Shown piece after piece: positions 10,315 through 23,900 of a stretch of DNA of 62,500 bases; positions within the stretch are counted from its first letter, which is position 1; each line of letters opens with the position of its first letter. The translations under genes were made by a program, and so were the position numbers. The stretch covers positions 295,001 to 357,500 of the forward strand of contig WPIO01000160.1 of NCBI GenBank assembly GCA_009760855.2, written 5' to 3'. The stretch is from Cristatella mucedo (taxonomy: Eukaryota > Bryozoa > Phylactolaemata > Cristatellidae). The notes beneath the pieces were generated by a model that did not search any database, had not been told where the DNA came from, and worked only from the letters and a program-made list of their open reading frames with translations.

Positions 10315-12509
10315 TTCTAGCTGCCTCGATGGTTTCCGCTTTATGTGGCTGCTGCCTTACTTGGCTGCTCGTTGATATGGTAGCAGCCCTGTGTGACAGC
10401 TGCCTAATGTTGTGGCTGCGTTGTGGCTGCAGCCTTATGTAGCAGCTGCTTCAAGATGCTGCTGCCTGATTAGACTGCTGCCTCATGTAGTTTCTAACTT
10501 ATGTGGCAGCAGTCTAATGTGGCTAAGGCCTTGTGAAGCTATGACCTGATTTAGCTGCTGCCTGATTTGGCAACAGCCTCATGTAGTTTCTAGCTTATGT
10601 GGCAGCTGTGTTATGTGGCTAATGCATTATGAAGCTGTTGCCAGACTTAGCTGCTGCCTGATTTGGCTGCTGCCACATGTAGTTTTTAGCTTATGTGGCT
10701 GCTGTCTTATGTGGCTAATGCCTTATGTAGCTGCTGCCTGTTGTAGTTTCGGCCTTATATACCTGCTGCCTTATGTAGCTGCAGCTTCTAGATGCTGCTG
10801 TCTGATTAGTGTGCTGCCTCGTGTCGTTTCTACCTTATGTGGCAGCTGTCCTATGTGGCTAATGAGTTATGTAGCTGCTGCCTGATTAGGCAGCTGTCTG
10901 ATTTAGCTGCTGCCTCGTGTGGTTTCTAGCCTATGTGGCACTAGTCTAATGTGGCTAATGCATTACCTAGCTGCTGCCTGATGTGGCTGCAGCCTTATGT
11001 ATCTGCTGCTTCAAGATGCTGCTTCAAGATGCTGCTTCAAGATGCTGCTGCCTGATGTGGCTGCTCTCTCATGTAATTTCTAGCTTACGTGGCCGATGTC
11101 ATTTTTGGCTGATGCCTCATGGAGCTGCTGCCTGATTTGGCTGCTGCCTGATTTGGCTTCTGCCTCAAGTTATTTCTAGCCTGAATCACAGTTTTCCTAC
11201 TTAGCTAATGCCTTACGTAGCTTCTGCCTGATGAGGCTACAGCCTTATGTAGCTGCTGCTTCAAGAGGCTGCAGCCTGATTTGGCTGCGGCCTCATGTAA
11301 TTTCTTGCAATTGTGGCAGCTGTCTTATGTTTCTGACACCTTGTGTAGCTGCTGCCTGTTGTAGTTTTGGCCCAAAATGCCCGCCGCCTTATGTGGTTGT
11401 TGCTTTACGATGCTGTGGTTCAAGATGCTGCTGCCTGATTTGGCTGCTACGTCATGTAGTTTCTAGCTCATGCGGCTGATGTCTTTTTCTGGTGATGCCT
11501 TATGGAGCTGCAGCCTGATTCGGCTGCTGCCTGATTTGGCTGCTGCCTCATGTAGTTTTACCTTATGTGGCAGCTGTCTAAGGTGGCTAATGCCTCATGT
11601 AGCTGATGCCTAAATTGGCTGCTGCCTGAATTCGCTGCTGCCTCATGTAGTTTCTTGCCTATGTGTAAGCTGTCTTATGAGGCTAATGCATCATGTAGCT
11701 GCTCCCTGTTGTAGTGTCGGCCTTATATACTTGCTGCCTTATGTAGCTGCGGCTTCAAGATGATGCTGCCTGATTTGGCGGTGGCCTGATTGGGCGGGCA
11801 CCACATGTAGTTTCTAGCTTGTGCGGCAGCTTTCTTATATGGCAGATGCCGCATGTAGCTTCTGCCTGATGTGGCTTCAGCCTTATGTAGCTGCTGCTTT
11901 AAGTAGCTGCAGCTTCAAGATGCTGCTGCCTGATGTAGTTTGCAGCTAATAATGCAGCTGTCTTATGTGGCTAATGCCTTATATAGCTGCTGCCTGTGGT
12001 AGTTTCGGCCTTATATTCCTGCTCCCTTATTTAGCTGCTGCTTCAAGATGATGCTGCCTGATTTGGCTGCTGCCTCATGTAGTTTCTAGGTTATGTAGAA
12101 GCTGTCATGTGTGGCTTATCCCTTATGTAGCTGTAGCCTGATTTGGCTGCTGCCTCATATAGTTAATAGTAGTTTCAGTAGTTTCTAGCTTTTGTAGCAG
12201 TCTTATGTGGCTAATGCCTTATGAAGCTGCTGCCTGTAAGAGTTTTGACCTTACATACCTCCTGCCTTATGTAGCTGCTGCTTGAAGATGATGCTGCCTG
12301 ATTTGACTGCTGCCTCATGTAAATTCTAGCTTATGTGGCAGCGTCTTATGTGTCCAATTCCTTATGTAGCTGCTGCCTCATTTAGCTGCTGCTTCATTTG
12401 GCTGGTGCCTCATGTAGTTTCTAGCTTACGTGGGAGCTATCTTATGCGGAAAATGCCTTTTGGAGCTGCTGCCTGATTCGGCTGCTGCCTCATTTTGCTG
12501 CTGCCTCAT
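10315..12509 (+). repeat. 16-bp monomer tandem array, block 1
   Basis: Sequence divides cleanly into 16-base units. The commonest are ctgctgcctgatttgg, ctgctgcctcatgtag, tttctagcttatgtgg, cagctgtcttatgtgg and ctaatgccttatgtag. These occur in that order as an 80-bp higher-order repeat, often extended by ctgctgcctgttgtag, tttcggccttatatac, ctgctgccttatgtag and ctgctgcttcaagatg. Because 16 is not a multiple of three, open frames show a 16-residue period and are not genes. Confidence 0.95.
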
Positions 12510-14018
12510 AATAATAATAATAATAATAATATTAATAATAATAATGCACTTGATAAAGTACCCTCAGAGAACTTAATCTCTTTCTAGGCGCATTACATTT
12601 GCTTCAAAGGGAAATGCAATGTAATTGTAAGTAAAATCATGCTTAAAAAAAGAAACAAAATGAATAACATGGTTAGGGGTGACATGCACAGGGTCAGTAT
12701 GCATAAGCACGTGAAGGACGAATCACAGGAACCCACTAAATGCTGTCCTAATTAGGTTTGTTTTTAAGTTCCTTTTAAATGTGGTCAGGTCAGGGGATGA
12801 TCTGATGCAGGTCGGGAGTGAGTTCCAGGCTTTGGGAGCATACGAACTAAATGCAGGGTCTCCAAATAATTTAAGGTTTGTATGAGGTATTTCTAGACTG
12901 TTGGACTCCGAAAAGCGGGTGGTACGATGCTTAGCCTGATGGGGGAGTATGTCGGAGAGATAGGCTGGAGCCATAGAATGAAGGGACTTAAAAGTGAGTG
13001 ACAAAACCTTGAAGTCAATCCGTTGTTTGACTGGTAGCCAGTGCAGGTCGGCGAGAAGTGGAGTAATGTGGCAACTGCAACGCTCACGACAGACAAGCCT
13101 AGCTGCAGAGTTCTCCACCAGCTGTTATCGCCTGATCGCACATGCTGGTAGGCCAGTAAGCAGTGAGTTGCAGAAGTCGAGACTGGATGTCACGAATGCA
13201 TGGACCAACTTAGACTTGGTATCCTTATCTAAACAATCCCGAATTTTAGCTATGTTATGTAGCTGAAAATAGGCAGATTTGACTGTGGAGCTGATATGAT
13301 CGTCTAACGAGATGTCGCTTTGGAATATGACACCTAGATTTCGAGCTAATTCGACAGGAAATATGCTGGCAGAGCCAATTTTGAGAGACAGCCATTCCAG
13401 TCTCTGAATAACACTGGGTTTGCCCATAAATAGTAAGCTAGTTTTATCATTGTTTAGTTTTAGAAAATTGGCTGCCATCCATGTGCGGATGTCATCAATG
13501 CATGCAGTCAGTGAGTTGAGAGAATTTGAGGTGCTCGAAGGCTTGGAGGGATCAAAGCAAAGGTACAACTGAGTGACATCCGCATAGAAGTGAAAGCCTA
13601 GATTGTACTTGGCAATCACATCAGCAAGAGGGAGAGTATAAACCGTGAAAAGAACCGAACCTAGCACAGAGCCCTGAGGTACTTCATATGATCTTTCTCC
13701 ATTCACGTCAATACTCTGGAGTCTCCCACTGAGATAGGACCTGAACCACTGCAGAGCAGTGCCAGTGATGCCCGGGCGAGATGAGAGGCGCTCTAGAAGT
13801 ACTTTGTGATCGATGGTGTCAAAAGCTGCCGAAAGATCGAGCAAAACAAGCAGAGACACTCTACCCATGTCTGCATTCCAAAGTAGGTCGTTGTATACCC
13901 TAATCAATGGTGAATCAGTGGAGTAAATAGCTCTAAAGCCAGACTGGAACTTACTAGCAAGGTGTGAGGTTTCGATATATGAGTTCAGCTGGTCTGCCAC
14001 GACCTGTTCCAGTGTCTC
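12510..14018 (-). mobile_element. LINE-A copy 1, inserted in the array
   Basis: A 5'-truncated CR1/L2-like retrotransposon on the minus strand. It starts within the fingers of the reverse transcriptase at 14018 and ends in an (ATT)n tail at 12510-12543. Array monomers abut both ends. The word CTCAT lies at both junctions and may be a short target duplication, but the repeat background makes this uncertain. Confidence 0.9.
12723..14015 (-). pseudogene. LINE-A reverse transcriptase, copy 1 (broken)
   Basis: It has the reverse-transcriptase signature in order: VADQLNSYIE, QSGFRAIYSTDSPL, LLDLSAAFDTIDHKVLLERL, VPQGSVLGSVLF, then FHFYADVTQLYL, the catalytic Y-A-D-D box with the second Asp changed to Val. 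The thumb (LNNDKTSLLFMG, ARNLGVIFQSD) and the C-terminal region (NSAARLVCRERCSCHITPLL..LHWLPVKQRIDFK) follow. Compared with copy 2, five residues are missing before PQGS and the frame shifts at about 13120 after CAIRR. The domain would prime cDNA synthesis at the insertion site in an active element. The Asp-to-Val change and the frameshift make this copy inactive. Confidence 0.9.
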
Positions 14019-17000
14019 TCATTTGTCTCATGTCGTTTGTAGCTTATGTAGAAGCTGTCTTATGCTGCTAATGCCTTATGTAGCTGCTGCCAAGTTTGGC
14101 TGCTGCCAGATTTTGCTGCTGCCTCACGTAGTTTCTAGCTTCAAGGGCAGCTGTCTTCCATGGCTGATGCATTATGTAGCTGCTGCCTGTTGTAGTGTTG
14201 GCCTTATATGGCCGCTGCCTTATGTAGCTGCTGCTTCAACATGCTGCTGCCTGATTGGCCGTTGCCTGATTTGGCTGCTGCCTCATGCAGTTTCTAGCTT
14301 ATTTGGCAGCTGTCTTACGTGGCTAATGCCTTATGTAGCTGCTGCCTGATGTGGCTGCTGCCTAATTTGGCAACTGCCTCGTGTAGTTTTTAGCTTTCAC
14401 GGCAGCTGTATTATGTGGCTAATGCATTATATAGCTGCTGCCTGTAGTAGTTTTGACCTTATACACTTGCTGCCTTATGTAGCTGCTACCTGCTGCCTTA
14501 TATACCTGCCGCCTTGTATGGCAGCTGCCTGATTTGGCTTTAGCCTCATGTAGCATGTACATTATACTGCAGCTGTTTTATTTAGCTAATGCATTATGTA
14601 GTTGCTGCCTGTTGTAGATGCAGCTATCTGATAAAGCTCCTACCTGATTTGCCAGCTGCCTTATGAAGTTTCCAGCTTATATGGAAGCTGTCTTATGTAG
14701 CTAATGCCTTATGTAGCTGCTGCTAGATCTATATGGAATGTGATTTGGCTGCTGCCTCATGTAGTTTCCAGCTTATGCTGCAGCTGTCTTATGTGGCTAT
14801 TGCCTTATGCAGCTGCTGTCTGTTGTGGATGCCGCCTAATATACCTGAGGCCTTATGTTGCTGCTGCTTTAAGATGCAGCTGCCTGATGAGGCTCCTGCC
14901 TGATTTGCCTGCTGCCTCATAAAGTTTCTAGCCTAAGTGGCAGCTCTCTTAGGTAGCTAATGCCTTATATAGCTGCTGCTAGATTTATTTGCTACCTGAT
15001 TTGGCTGCTGCCTCGTGTTGTTTCTAGCATATGTGGCAGCTGTGTTATGAGGTTAATGCCTATTGTAGATGCTGCCTGATTTATCCGCTACCTAATTTGG
15101 GTGCTGCCTCATGTAGTTTCTAGCTTATGTGGCAGCTGTGTTGTGTGGTTAATGCCTTATGTAGCTGCCGCCTGATATGGCTGCAGCCTTAGGTAGCTGC
15201 AGCTTCGAGTAGCTGCTGCTTCAAAATGATGCTGCCGAGATTTGGCTGCTGCCTCATGATGTTTCTAGCTTATGTGGCCACTGTCTTATGTGGCTAATGT
15301 CTATATCAGCTGCTATCTGTAGTGGCTGCAGCCTAAAAAACTCCTGCCTTACCTAGCTGCTGCTTTAAGATTCAGCTGCCTCATGAGGCTCCTGCCTGAT
15401 TTGCCGGCTGTCTCGTGTAGTTTATTGCTTATGCAGGGGCTGTCTTATGTAGCTAATGACTTATGTAGCTGCTGCCTGATTAGGCAGCTGCCATATTTAG
15501 CTGATGCCTCGTGTGGTTTCTAGCCTATGTGGCACTAGTCTAATGTGGCTAATGCATTACCTAGCTGCTGCCTGATGTGGCTGCAGCCTTATGTAGCTGC
15601 TGCTTCAAGATGCTGCTGCCTGATGTGGCTGCTCTCTCATGTAATTTCTAGCTCACGTGGCCGATGTCATTTTTGGCGGTTGCCTCATGGAGCTGCTGCC
15701 TAATTTGGCTGCTGCCTGATTTGGCTTCTGCCTCAAGTTATTTCTAGCCTGAATAACAGGTTTTCCTACTTAGATAATGCCTTATGTAGCTTCTGCCTGA
15801 TGTGGCTGCAGCCTTATGTAGCTGCTGCTTCAAGAGGCTGCAGCCTGATTTGGCTGCTGCCTCATGTAATTTCTTGCAATTGTGGCAGCTGTCTTATGTT
15901 TCTGACACCTTGTGTAGCTGCTGCCTGTTGTAGTTTTGGCCCTATATGCCTGCTGCCTTATGTAGTTGCTGCTTTAAGATGCTGTGGTTCAAGATGCTGC
16001 TGCCTGATTTGGCTGCTGCGTCATTTATCATGTAGATTATACTGCAGCTGTTTTATTTGGCCAATGCATTATGTAGCTGCTGCCTTTTGTAGATGCAGCT
16101 GCCTGACAAGGCTCCTGCCTGATTTGCCTGCAGCCTCATGAAGTTTCCAGCTGATGTGGCAGCTGTCTTATGTAGCTTATGCCTTATGTAGCTGCTGCTA
16201 GATTTATTTGCTACCTTATTTGGCTGCTGCCTCATGTGGTTTCTAGCATATGTGGCAGCTGTGTTATGTGGCTAATGCCTAATGTAGCTGCTGCTTGATT
16301 TATATGCTACCTGATTTAGCTGCTGCCTCATGTAGTTTCTAGCTTATGTGGTAGAAGTCCTTTGTGGCTAATACATTATGTAGCCGTTGAGTGATTTGGC
16401 TGCTGCCTGATTTGGCAGTGGCCTCATGTAGTTTCTAGCATATGTGGCAGCAGTCTTATGTGGCTGATGCCTTATGTAGCTGCTGCCTGTTGTAGTTTCG
16501 GCTTTATATACCTGCTGCCTTATCAAGCTTCTGCTTCTAGATGCTGCAGCTTAAAAATGCTGCTGTCTGATTAGGCTGCTGCCTCATGTAGTTTCTACCT
16601 TATGAGGCTGCTGTCATATGTGGCTAATGCATTATGTAGCTGCTGCCTGATTTTGCTGCTTCCCGATTTGGCTGGTGCCTCATGTAGTTTCTAGGTTATG
16701 TGGAAGCTGTCTTTTTTGGGTTATGCATTATGTATCTGTTGCCTGATTTGGCTGCTACCTGATTGGGCTGCTGCCTGAATTAGCTGCTGCCTCATATAGT
16801 TTCTAGCTTTTGTAGTTGTATTATGTGGCTAATGCCTTATGTAGCTGTTGCCTAATTTGACAGCTGCCTCATGTACTTTCCAGACTACGTGGCAGCTGTC
16901 TTATGTGGCTGATGCCTTACTTAGCTGCTGCCAGAATTTGCTAGAGTCTCATGTAGCTGCTGCATTTAGCAGCCGCTGCTTCAGGGTGCTGTTGCCTTAT

Positions 17001-17772
17001 GAGGCTGCTGTCTGCTATTGCCTTATGTAGCTCCTGTTTGTTTTGGCTGCAGCCTTATATAGCTGCTGCCTTATGTAGCTGATGCTTCAAGATGCTGCTG
17101 CTTCAAATTGCTATTCCCTGATTCGGCTGCTGCCTCAAGTCGGTTCTAGCTTATGTGGCAGCTGTCTTATGTGGTTAATGCCATATGTTGCTGCTGCCTG
17201 ATTTGGCTGCAGTCGGATTTTGCTGCTGCCTGATTTGGCTTCTGTCTCATGTAGTTTTTAACTTGTGAGGCAGCTCTCTTATGTAGCTAATGCCCTATGT
17301 AGCTACTGCCTTTATTGGCTGCTGCCTGATCTGGCTCCTGTCTCATCTAGTTTCTAGCTTCTCTGGCAGCTCTCTTATGTAGCTAATTCCCTATATAGCT
17401 ACTGCCTTTATTGGCTGCTGCCTGATTTTGCTTCTGTCTCATGTAGTTTCTAACTTGTGAGGCAGCTCTCTTATGTAGCTAATGCCCTATGTACCTGCTC
17501 CCTATGGTAGTTTCGGCCTCGTATACCTGCTGCCTTATATAGCTGCTTCTTCAACATGATTCTGCTTCAAGATGCTCCTGACTGATTTGCCTGCTGCCTT
17601 ATGTAGTTTCTAGGTTATGTGGCAGCTGTTTTATGTGGCTAAAGCCTTTGGTAGCTGCTGGCTGTAGTAGTTTTGACCGTATATACCTGCTTCCTTATGT
17701 AGCTGCTGCTTTGAGATGCTGCTGCCTAATGAGGCTGCTGCCTGATTTGGCAGCTGCGTCCTGTAGTTTCTA
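14019..17772 (+). repeat. 16-bp monomer tandem array, block 2
   Basis: The same 16-bp units and higher-order order as block 1, continuing past the LINE insertion. It contains a second copy of a 540-bp segment (15510-16030) and a segment (about 17000-17772) that recurs near 21.8-22.5 kb. Confidence 0.95.
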
Positions 17773-17928
17773 CCTGGGTTGGTCCAGTGGTTAAGGTGCT
17801 CGCCCCGACTAAGGTCTGGCTGAGGTCGTGGGCTCGAGCCCTGAGGCATATGTGAAGCGCCTGTATAGAGATTTAGTTCTCTTGGGGCGCTATACAAATG
17901 AATTATTTATTCATTTATTAATTTACCA
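17773..17928 (+). mobile_element. SINE-B copy B1, inserted in the array
   Basis: A tRNA-like head GGTCCAGTGGTTAAGGTGC (box A) and GGGCTCGAGCCC (degenerate box B) is followed by GAAGCGCC..GGGGCGCTATACAAATG, which matches the LINE-A 3' end, and an ATTTATT-rich tail. The undisturbed array site is preserved in the sister segment near 22460. Flanks TTTCTACC and TTTACC look like a diverged target duplication. Confidence 0.9.
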
Positions 17929-20900
17929 TATATTGCAGCCGGCTTATGTGGGTAATGCCTCATGTACCTGCTGCCTTAATCGGCTGCTGCCTGATTTCGC
18001 TGCTACCTAATGTAGTTTCTAGTTTATGTGGCAGCTGTCTTATGTGGCTATTGCCTTATGTAGATGCTGCCCGATATGGCTGCTGCCTGATTTGGCTGCT
18101 GCCTCATGTAGTTTTAAGCTTGTGTGGCTCCTATGTTATGTGGCTACTGCCTTATGTGTCTGCTGCCATAGTCAGCTGAAGCCTTATATAGCTGCTGCTT
18201 CAAGTAGCTGCTGCTTCAAGATGCTGCTGCCTGATGAGGCTACTGCCTAATTTGGCTGCTTCCTCATGTAGTTTCTAGCTTATGTAGAACCTGTCTTATG
18301 AGGCAAATGCCTTATGTAGCTGTTGCCTGATTTGGCTGCAGCCTGATTTGGATGCTGCCTCATGTAGTTTCTAGCTTATGTGGCACTAGTCTAATGTGGC
18401 TAATGCATTACCTAGCTGCTGCCTGATGTGGCTGCAGCCTTATGTAGCTGCTGCTTCAAGATGCTGCTGCCTGATGTGGCTGCTCTCTCATGTAATTTCT
18501 AGCTCACGTGGCCGATGTCATTTTTGGCTGATGCCTCATGGAGCTGCTGCCTGATTTGGCTGCTGCCTGATTTGGCTTCTGCCTCAAGTTATTTCTAGCC
18601 TGAATCACAGCTTTCGTACTTAGCTAATGCCTTATGTAGCTTCTGCCTGATGAGGCTGCAGCCTTATGTAGCTGCTGCTTCAAGAGGCTGCAGCCTGATT
18701 TGGCTGCTGCCTCATGTAATTTCTTGCAATTGTGGCAGCTGTCTTATGTTTCTGATACCTTGTGTAGCTGCTGCCTATTGTAGTTTTGACCCAAAATGCC
18801 TGCCGCCTTATGTAGTTGTTGCTTTACGATGCTGTGGTTCAAGATGCTGCTGCCTGATTTGGCTGCTGCCTAATTTGGCTGCTGCCTCATGTAGTTTTTA
18901 GCTTTCATGACAGCTGTTTTATGTGGCTCATGCCTTATATAGCTGCTGCTTGCAGTAGTTTTGACCTTATACAACTGCTGCCATATGTAGCTGCTACCTG
19001 CTGCCTTATATACCTGCAGCCTTGTATGGCAGCTGCCTGATTTGGCTGTAGCCTCATGTAGTATGTAGATTATACTGCAGCTGTTTTATTTAGCTAATGC
19101 ATTATGTAGTTGCTGCCTGTTGTAGATGCAGCTATCTGATAAGGCTCCTGCCTGATTTGCCAGCTGCCTTATGAAGTTTCCAGCTTATGTGAAAGCTGTC
19201 CTATGTAGCTAATGCCTTATGTAGCTGCTGCTAGATTTATTTGCTATGTCATTTGGCTGCTGCCTCAAGTAGTTTCTAGCTTATGCTGCAGCTGTCTTAT
19301 GTGGCTAATGCCTTATGCAGCTGCTGTCTGTTGTGGATGCTGCCTAATATACCTGATGCCTTATGTAGCTGCTGCTTTAAGATGCAGCTGCCTGATGAGC
19401 CTCCTGCCTGATTTGCCTGCTGCCTCATGAAGTTTCTAGCATAAGTAGCAGCTCTCTTAGGTAGCTAATGCCTTATCTAGCTGCTGCTAGATTTATTTGC
19501 TACCTGATTTGGCTGCTGCCTCATGTCGTTTCTAACGTATGAGGCAGCTGTGTTATGAGGTTAATGCCTAATGTAGCTGCTGCCTGATTTATCTGCTACC
19601 TGATTTGGGTGCTGCCTCATGTAGTTTCTAGCTTATGTGGCAGCTGTGTTGTGTGGTTAATGCCTTATGTAGCTGCCGCCTGATATGGCTGCAGCCTTAG
19701 GTAGCTGCTGCTTCAAGTAGCTGCTGCTTCAAAATGATGCTGCCTAGATTTGGCTGCTGCCTCATGATGTTTCTAGCTTATGTGGCCACTGTCTTATGTG
19801 GCTAATGCCTTTTGCAGCTGCTATCTGTTGTGGCTGCAGCCTAAATAACTCCTGCCTTACCTAGCTGCTGCTTTAAGATTCAGCTGCCCCATGAGGCTCC
19901 TGCCTGATTTCTCGTGTAGTTTATTGCTTATGCAGGGGCTGTCGTATGTGGCTAATGCCTTATGTAGCTGCTGCCTGTTGTAGTTTCGGCTTTATATACC
20001 CGCTGCCTTATCAAGCTTCTGCTTCGAGATGCTGCAGCTTCAAAATGCTGCTGTCTGATAAAGCAGCTGTCTTGTGTCGTTTCTACCTCATGAGGCAGCT
20101 GTCCTATGTGGCTAATGCATTATGTAGCTGCTGCCTGATTTGGCTGCTGCCTGATTTGGCAGCTGCCTCAAGTAGCTACTAGCTTATTCCACAATTGTCT
20201 TATGTGGCCTATGCCTTATTGAGCTGTTGCCTGATTTGGCAGCTGGCTCATTTGGCAGCTGCCTCATGTAGTTTCTAGACCATGTGGCAGCTGTGTTATG
20301 TGGCTAATGCCTTATGTAGCCTCTGCCTGATTTTTCTGGAGCCTTATGTAGCTGCTGCTTCAAACAGTTGCTGCTTAAAGATGCTGCTGCCTGATGAGGC
20401 AGCAGCCTGATTTGGCTGCTGCCTCATGTAGTTTCTAGCTCATTTGGCAGTTATATTATAAGGCTAATAGTTCATGTAGCTGCTGCTAGATTAGGCTGCA
20501 GCCTGGTACGGCTGCTGCCACATATAGTTTCTAGCTTATGTGGCAGCAGTCTTATGTGGCTAATGCCTAAGGTTCATGTGTGGCTAATGCCTTATGTAGC
20601 TGCTGCCTGTTTTAGTTTCGGCCTTATGTACCTGCCGCCTTATGTATATGCTGCTTCAAGATGCTGCTGCCTGATTTTGCAGCTGCCTCATGTAGTTGAT
20701 ACCTTATGTAGCAGCTGTCTTATGTGGCTGTTGGCTTATGTAGCCGATGCCTGAATTGGCTGCTGCCTGCTTTGGCTGCTGCCTGCTTTGGCTGCTGCCT
20801 CATGTAGTTTCTAGGTTATGTGGAAGCTGTCTTCTTTGGGTTATGCATTATGTATCTGTTGCCTGATTCGGCTGCCACCATATTGGGCTGCTGCCTGAAT

Positions 20901-23900
20901 TAGCTGCTGCCTCATATACTTTCCACCTTTCGTAGCTTTGCTATGTGGCTAATGCCTAATGTAGCTGCTGCCTTTATGAGTTGTGACCTTACATACCTGC
21001 TGCTTTATGTAGCTGCTGCTTCAAGATGATGCTGCCTGATAAGGTGGCTGCCAGATTTTGCTTCCGGCTCATGTTGCTTCTAGCTTAGGGTCAGCTATCT
21101 TATGTGGCAAATGCCTTATGGAGCAGCTGCATGATTCGGCTGCTGCCTGATTTGGCTGTTGCCTGATTTGGCAGCTGACTCGTGTAGTTTCTAGACTACG
21201 TGGCAGCTGTCCTATGTGGCTGATGCCTTACTTAGCTGCTGCCAGATTTTGTTGGAGTCTCATGTAGCTGCTGCTTTTAGTAGCAGCTGCTTCAGGGTGC
21301 TGTTGCCTGAGTAGGCTGCTGCCTGCTTCACTGCTGCCTCATGTAGTTTCCAACCAATGTGGCAGCTGTCTTATACGGCTAATGCCTTATGTAGCTGCTG
21401 CTTGATTATGCGGCTGCCTGATTCGGCTGCCGCCTGAGGAACTTTCTAGCCTAAGAGGCAGCTGTTGGATGTGGCTAATGTCTTATGCAGGTGCTGCCTG
21501 AGTTGGCTGCAGCCTTATATACCTGCTGCCTTATGTAGCTGCTGCTTTAGGATGCTGCCGCCTGATGAGGCTGCTGCCTGATTTGAATGCTGCCTCATGC
21601 GGTTTCTAGTTTATATGGCGGCTGTCTTTTGTAGCTAATGCTCAATGTAACTGCTGCCTGTTGTAGATTTGGCCTTATATACCCTCTGCCTTACCTAGCT
21701 TCTGCTTCAAGATGCTGCTTCTTCAAGATGCTGCTGCCTAATTTGGATGCTGCCTCAAGTGCTTTCTAGTTTATGTGGCAGCTGTCTTATGTGGCTATTG
21801 CCTTATGTAGCTCCTGTTTGTTTTGGCTGCAGCCTTATGTAGCTGCTGCCTTATGTAGCTGATGCTTCATGATGCTGCTGCTTCAAATTGCTGTTCCCTG
21901 ATTCGGCTACTGCCTCAAGTCGTTTCTAGCTTATGTGGCAGCTGTCTTATGTGGTTAATGCCATATGTTGCTGCTGCCTGATTTGGCTGCTGTCGGATTT
22001 TGCTGCTGCCTGATTTGGCTTCTGTCTTATGTAGTTTTTAACTTGTGAGGCAGCTCTCTTATGTAGCTAGTGCCCTATGTAGCTACTGCCTTTATTGGCT
22101 GCTGCCTGAATTTGCTGCTGTCTCATGTAGTTTCTAGCTTTTCTGGCAGGTGTCTTAAGTGGGTAACGCCTTATGTACCTGCTCCCAATGGTAGTTTCGG
22201 CCTCGTATACCTGCTGCTTTATGTAGCTGCTTCTTCAACATGATTCTGCTTCAAGATGCTCCTGACTGATTTGCCTGCTGCCTTATGTAGTTTCTAGGTT
22301 ATGTGGCAGCGGTTTTAAGTGGCTAAAGCCTTTGGTAGCTGCTGGCTGTAGTAGTTTTGACTGTATATACTTGCTTCCTTATGTAGCTGCTGCTTTGAGA
22401 TGCTGCTGCCTAATGAGGCTGCTGCCTGATTTGGCAGCTGCCTCCTGTAGTTTCTACCTTATGTTGCAGCTGGCTTATGTGGGTAATGCCTCATGTAGCT
22501 GCTGCCTAAATCGGCTGCTGCCTGATTTTGCTGCTACCTCATGTAGTTTTGTAGGTTATGTGGCAGCTGTCTTATGTGGCTATTGCCTTATGTAGACGCT
22601 GCCCGATATGGCTGCTGCCTGATTTGGCTGCTACCTCATGTAGTTTTTAGCGAACGCGGTAGCTGTCTAATGCCTTATGGAGCGGCTGCATGTTGTAGTT
22701 TAGGCCTTCTATACCTGCCGCCTTATGTAGCAGCTTCGTCATGATGCTTTTGCTTCAAGATACTGCTACTTAATTTGGCTGCTGCCTCATGTAGTTTCCA
22801 CCTTATGTGGTAGCTGTCTCATATGGCTAATGCCTTATGTAGCAGTTGCATGACTTGGCTGTTGCTTGATTTGGCTACTGGCTAATTTGGCTGCTGCCTC
22901 GTCTAGATTCAGGCTTTTAGGGCAGCTGTCTTACATGGCTAATGCCTTAGGTACCCTGTAGTAGTTTCGACCTTATACACCTGCTGCTTGATGTAGCCGC
23001 TGCTTTAACATGATACTGCCTGGTTTGGCTGCTGCCTGATTTGGCTGCTGCCTCATGTACTTTTAAGCTTGTGTGGCTCCTATCTTATATGGCTAATGCC
23101 TTATGTGGCATCTGCCATAGTCAGCTGAAGCCTTATATAGCTGCTGCTTCAAGTAGCTGCTGCTTCAAGATGCTGCTGCCTGATGAGGCTACTGCCTAAT
23201 TTGGCTGCTTCCTCATGTAGTTTCCAGCTTATGTAGAACCTGTCTTATGAGGCAAATGCCTTATGTAGCTGCTGCCTAATTTGGCTGCAGCCTGAATTGG
23301 CTGCTGCCTCATGTAGTTTCTAGCTTATGTGGCACTAGTCTAATGTGGCTAATGCATTACCTAGCTTCTGCCTGATGTGGCTGCAGCCTTATGTAGCTGC
23401 TGCTTCAAGATGCTGCTTCAAGATGCTGCTTCAAGATGCTGCTGCTTGATGTGGCCACTGCCTCATGTAATTCCTAGCTCATGTGGCCGATGTCTTTTTT
23501 GGCTGATGCCTCATGGAGCTGCTGCCTGATTTGGCTGCTGGCTGATGTGGCTTCTGCCTCAAGTAATTTCTAGCCTGAATCGCAACTTTCCTACGTAGCT
23601 AATGCCTTATGTAGCTTCTGCCTGATTTGGCTTCTACTTAATGTAGTTTCTAGCTGTTATGGCAGCTATCTTTCGCGGCTAGTGCCTTATGTAGCTGCTG
23701 CTTAAAGAAGCTGCAGCCCTATTTGGCCTCTGTCTCATGTAATTTCTAGCAACTGTGGCAGCTGTCTCATGTTTCTGATACCTTGTGTAGCTGCTGCCTG
23801 TTGTTATTTTGGCTCTATATGCCTGCTGCCTTATGTAGTTGTTACTTCAAGATGCTGTGGTTCAAGATGCTGCTGCCTGATTTGGCTGCTGCGTCATCTA

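Noticed and set aside
13994-14020. Intact CR1/L2 element at the 12.5-14.0 kb LINE
   Set aside because: It is 5'-truncated inside the reverse transcriptase, lacks the second catalytic Asp and has a frameshift, so it is annotated as a pseudogene.
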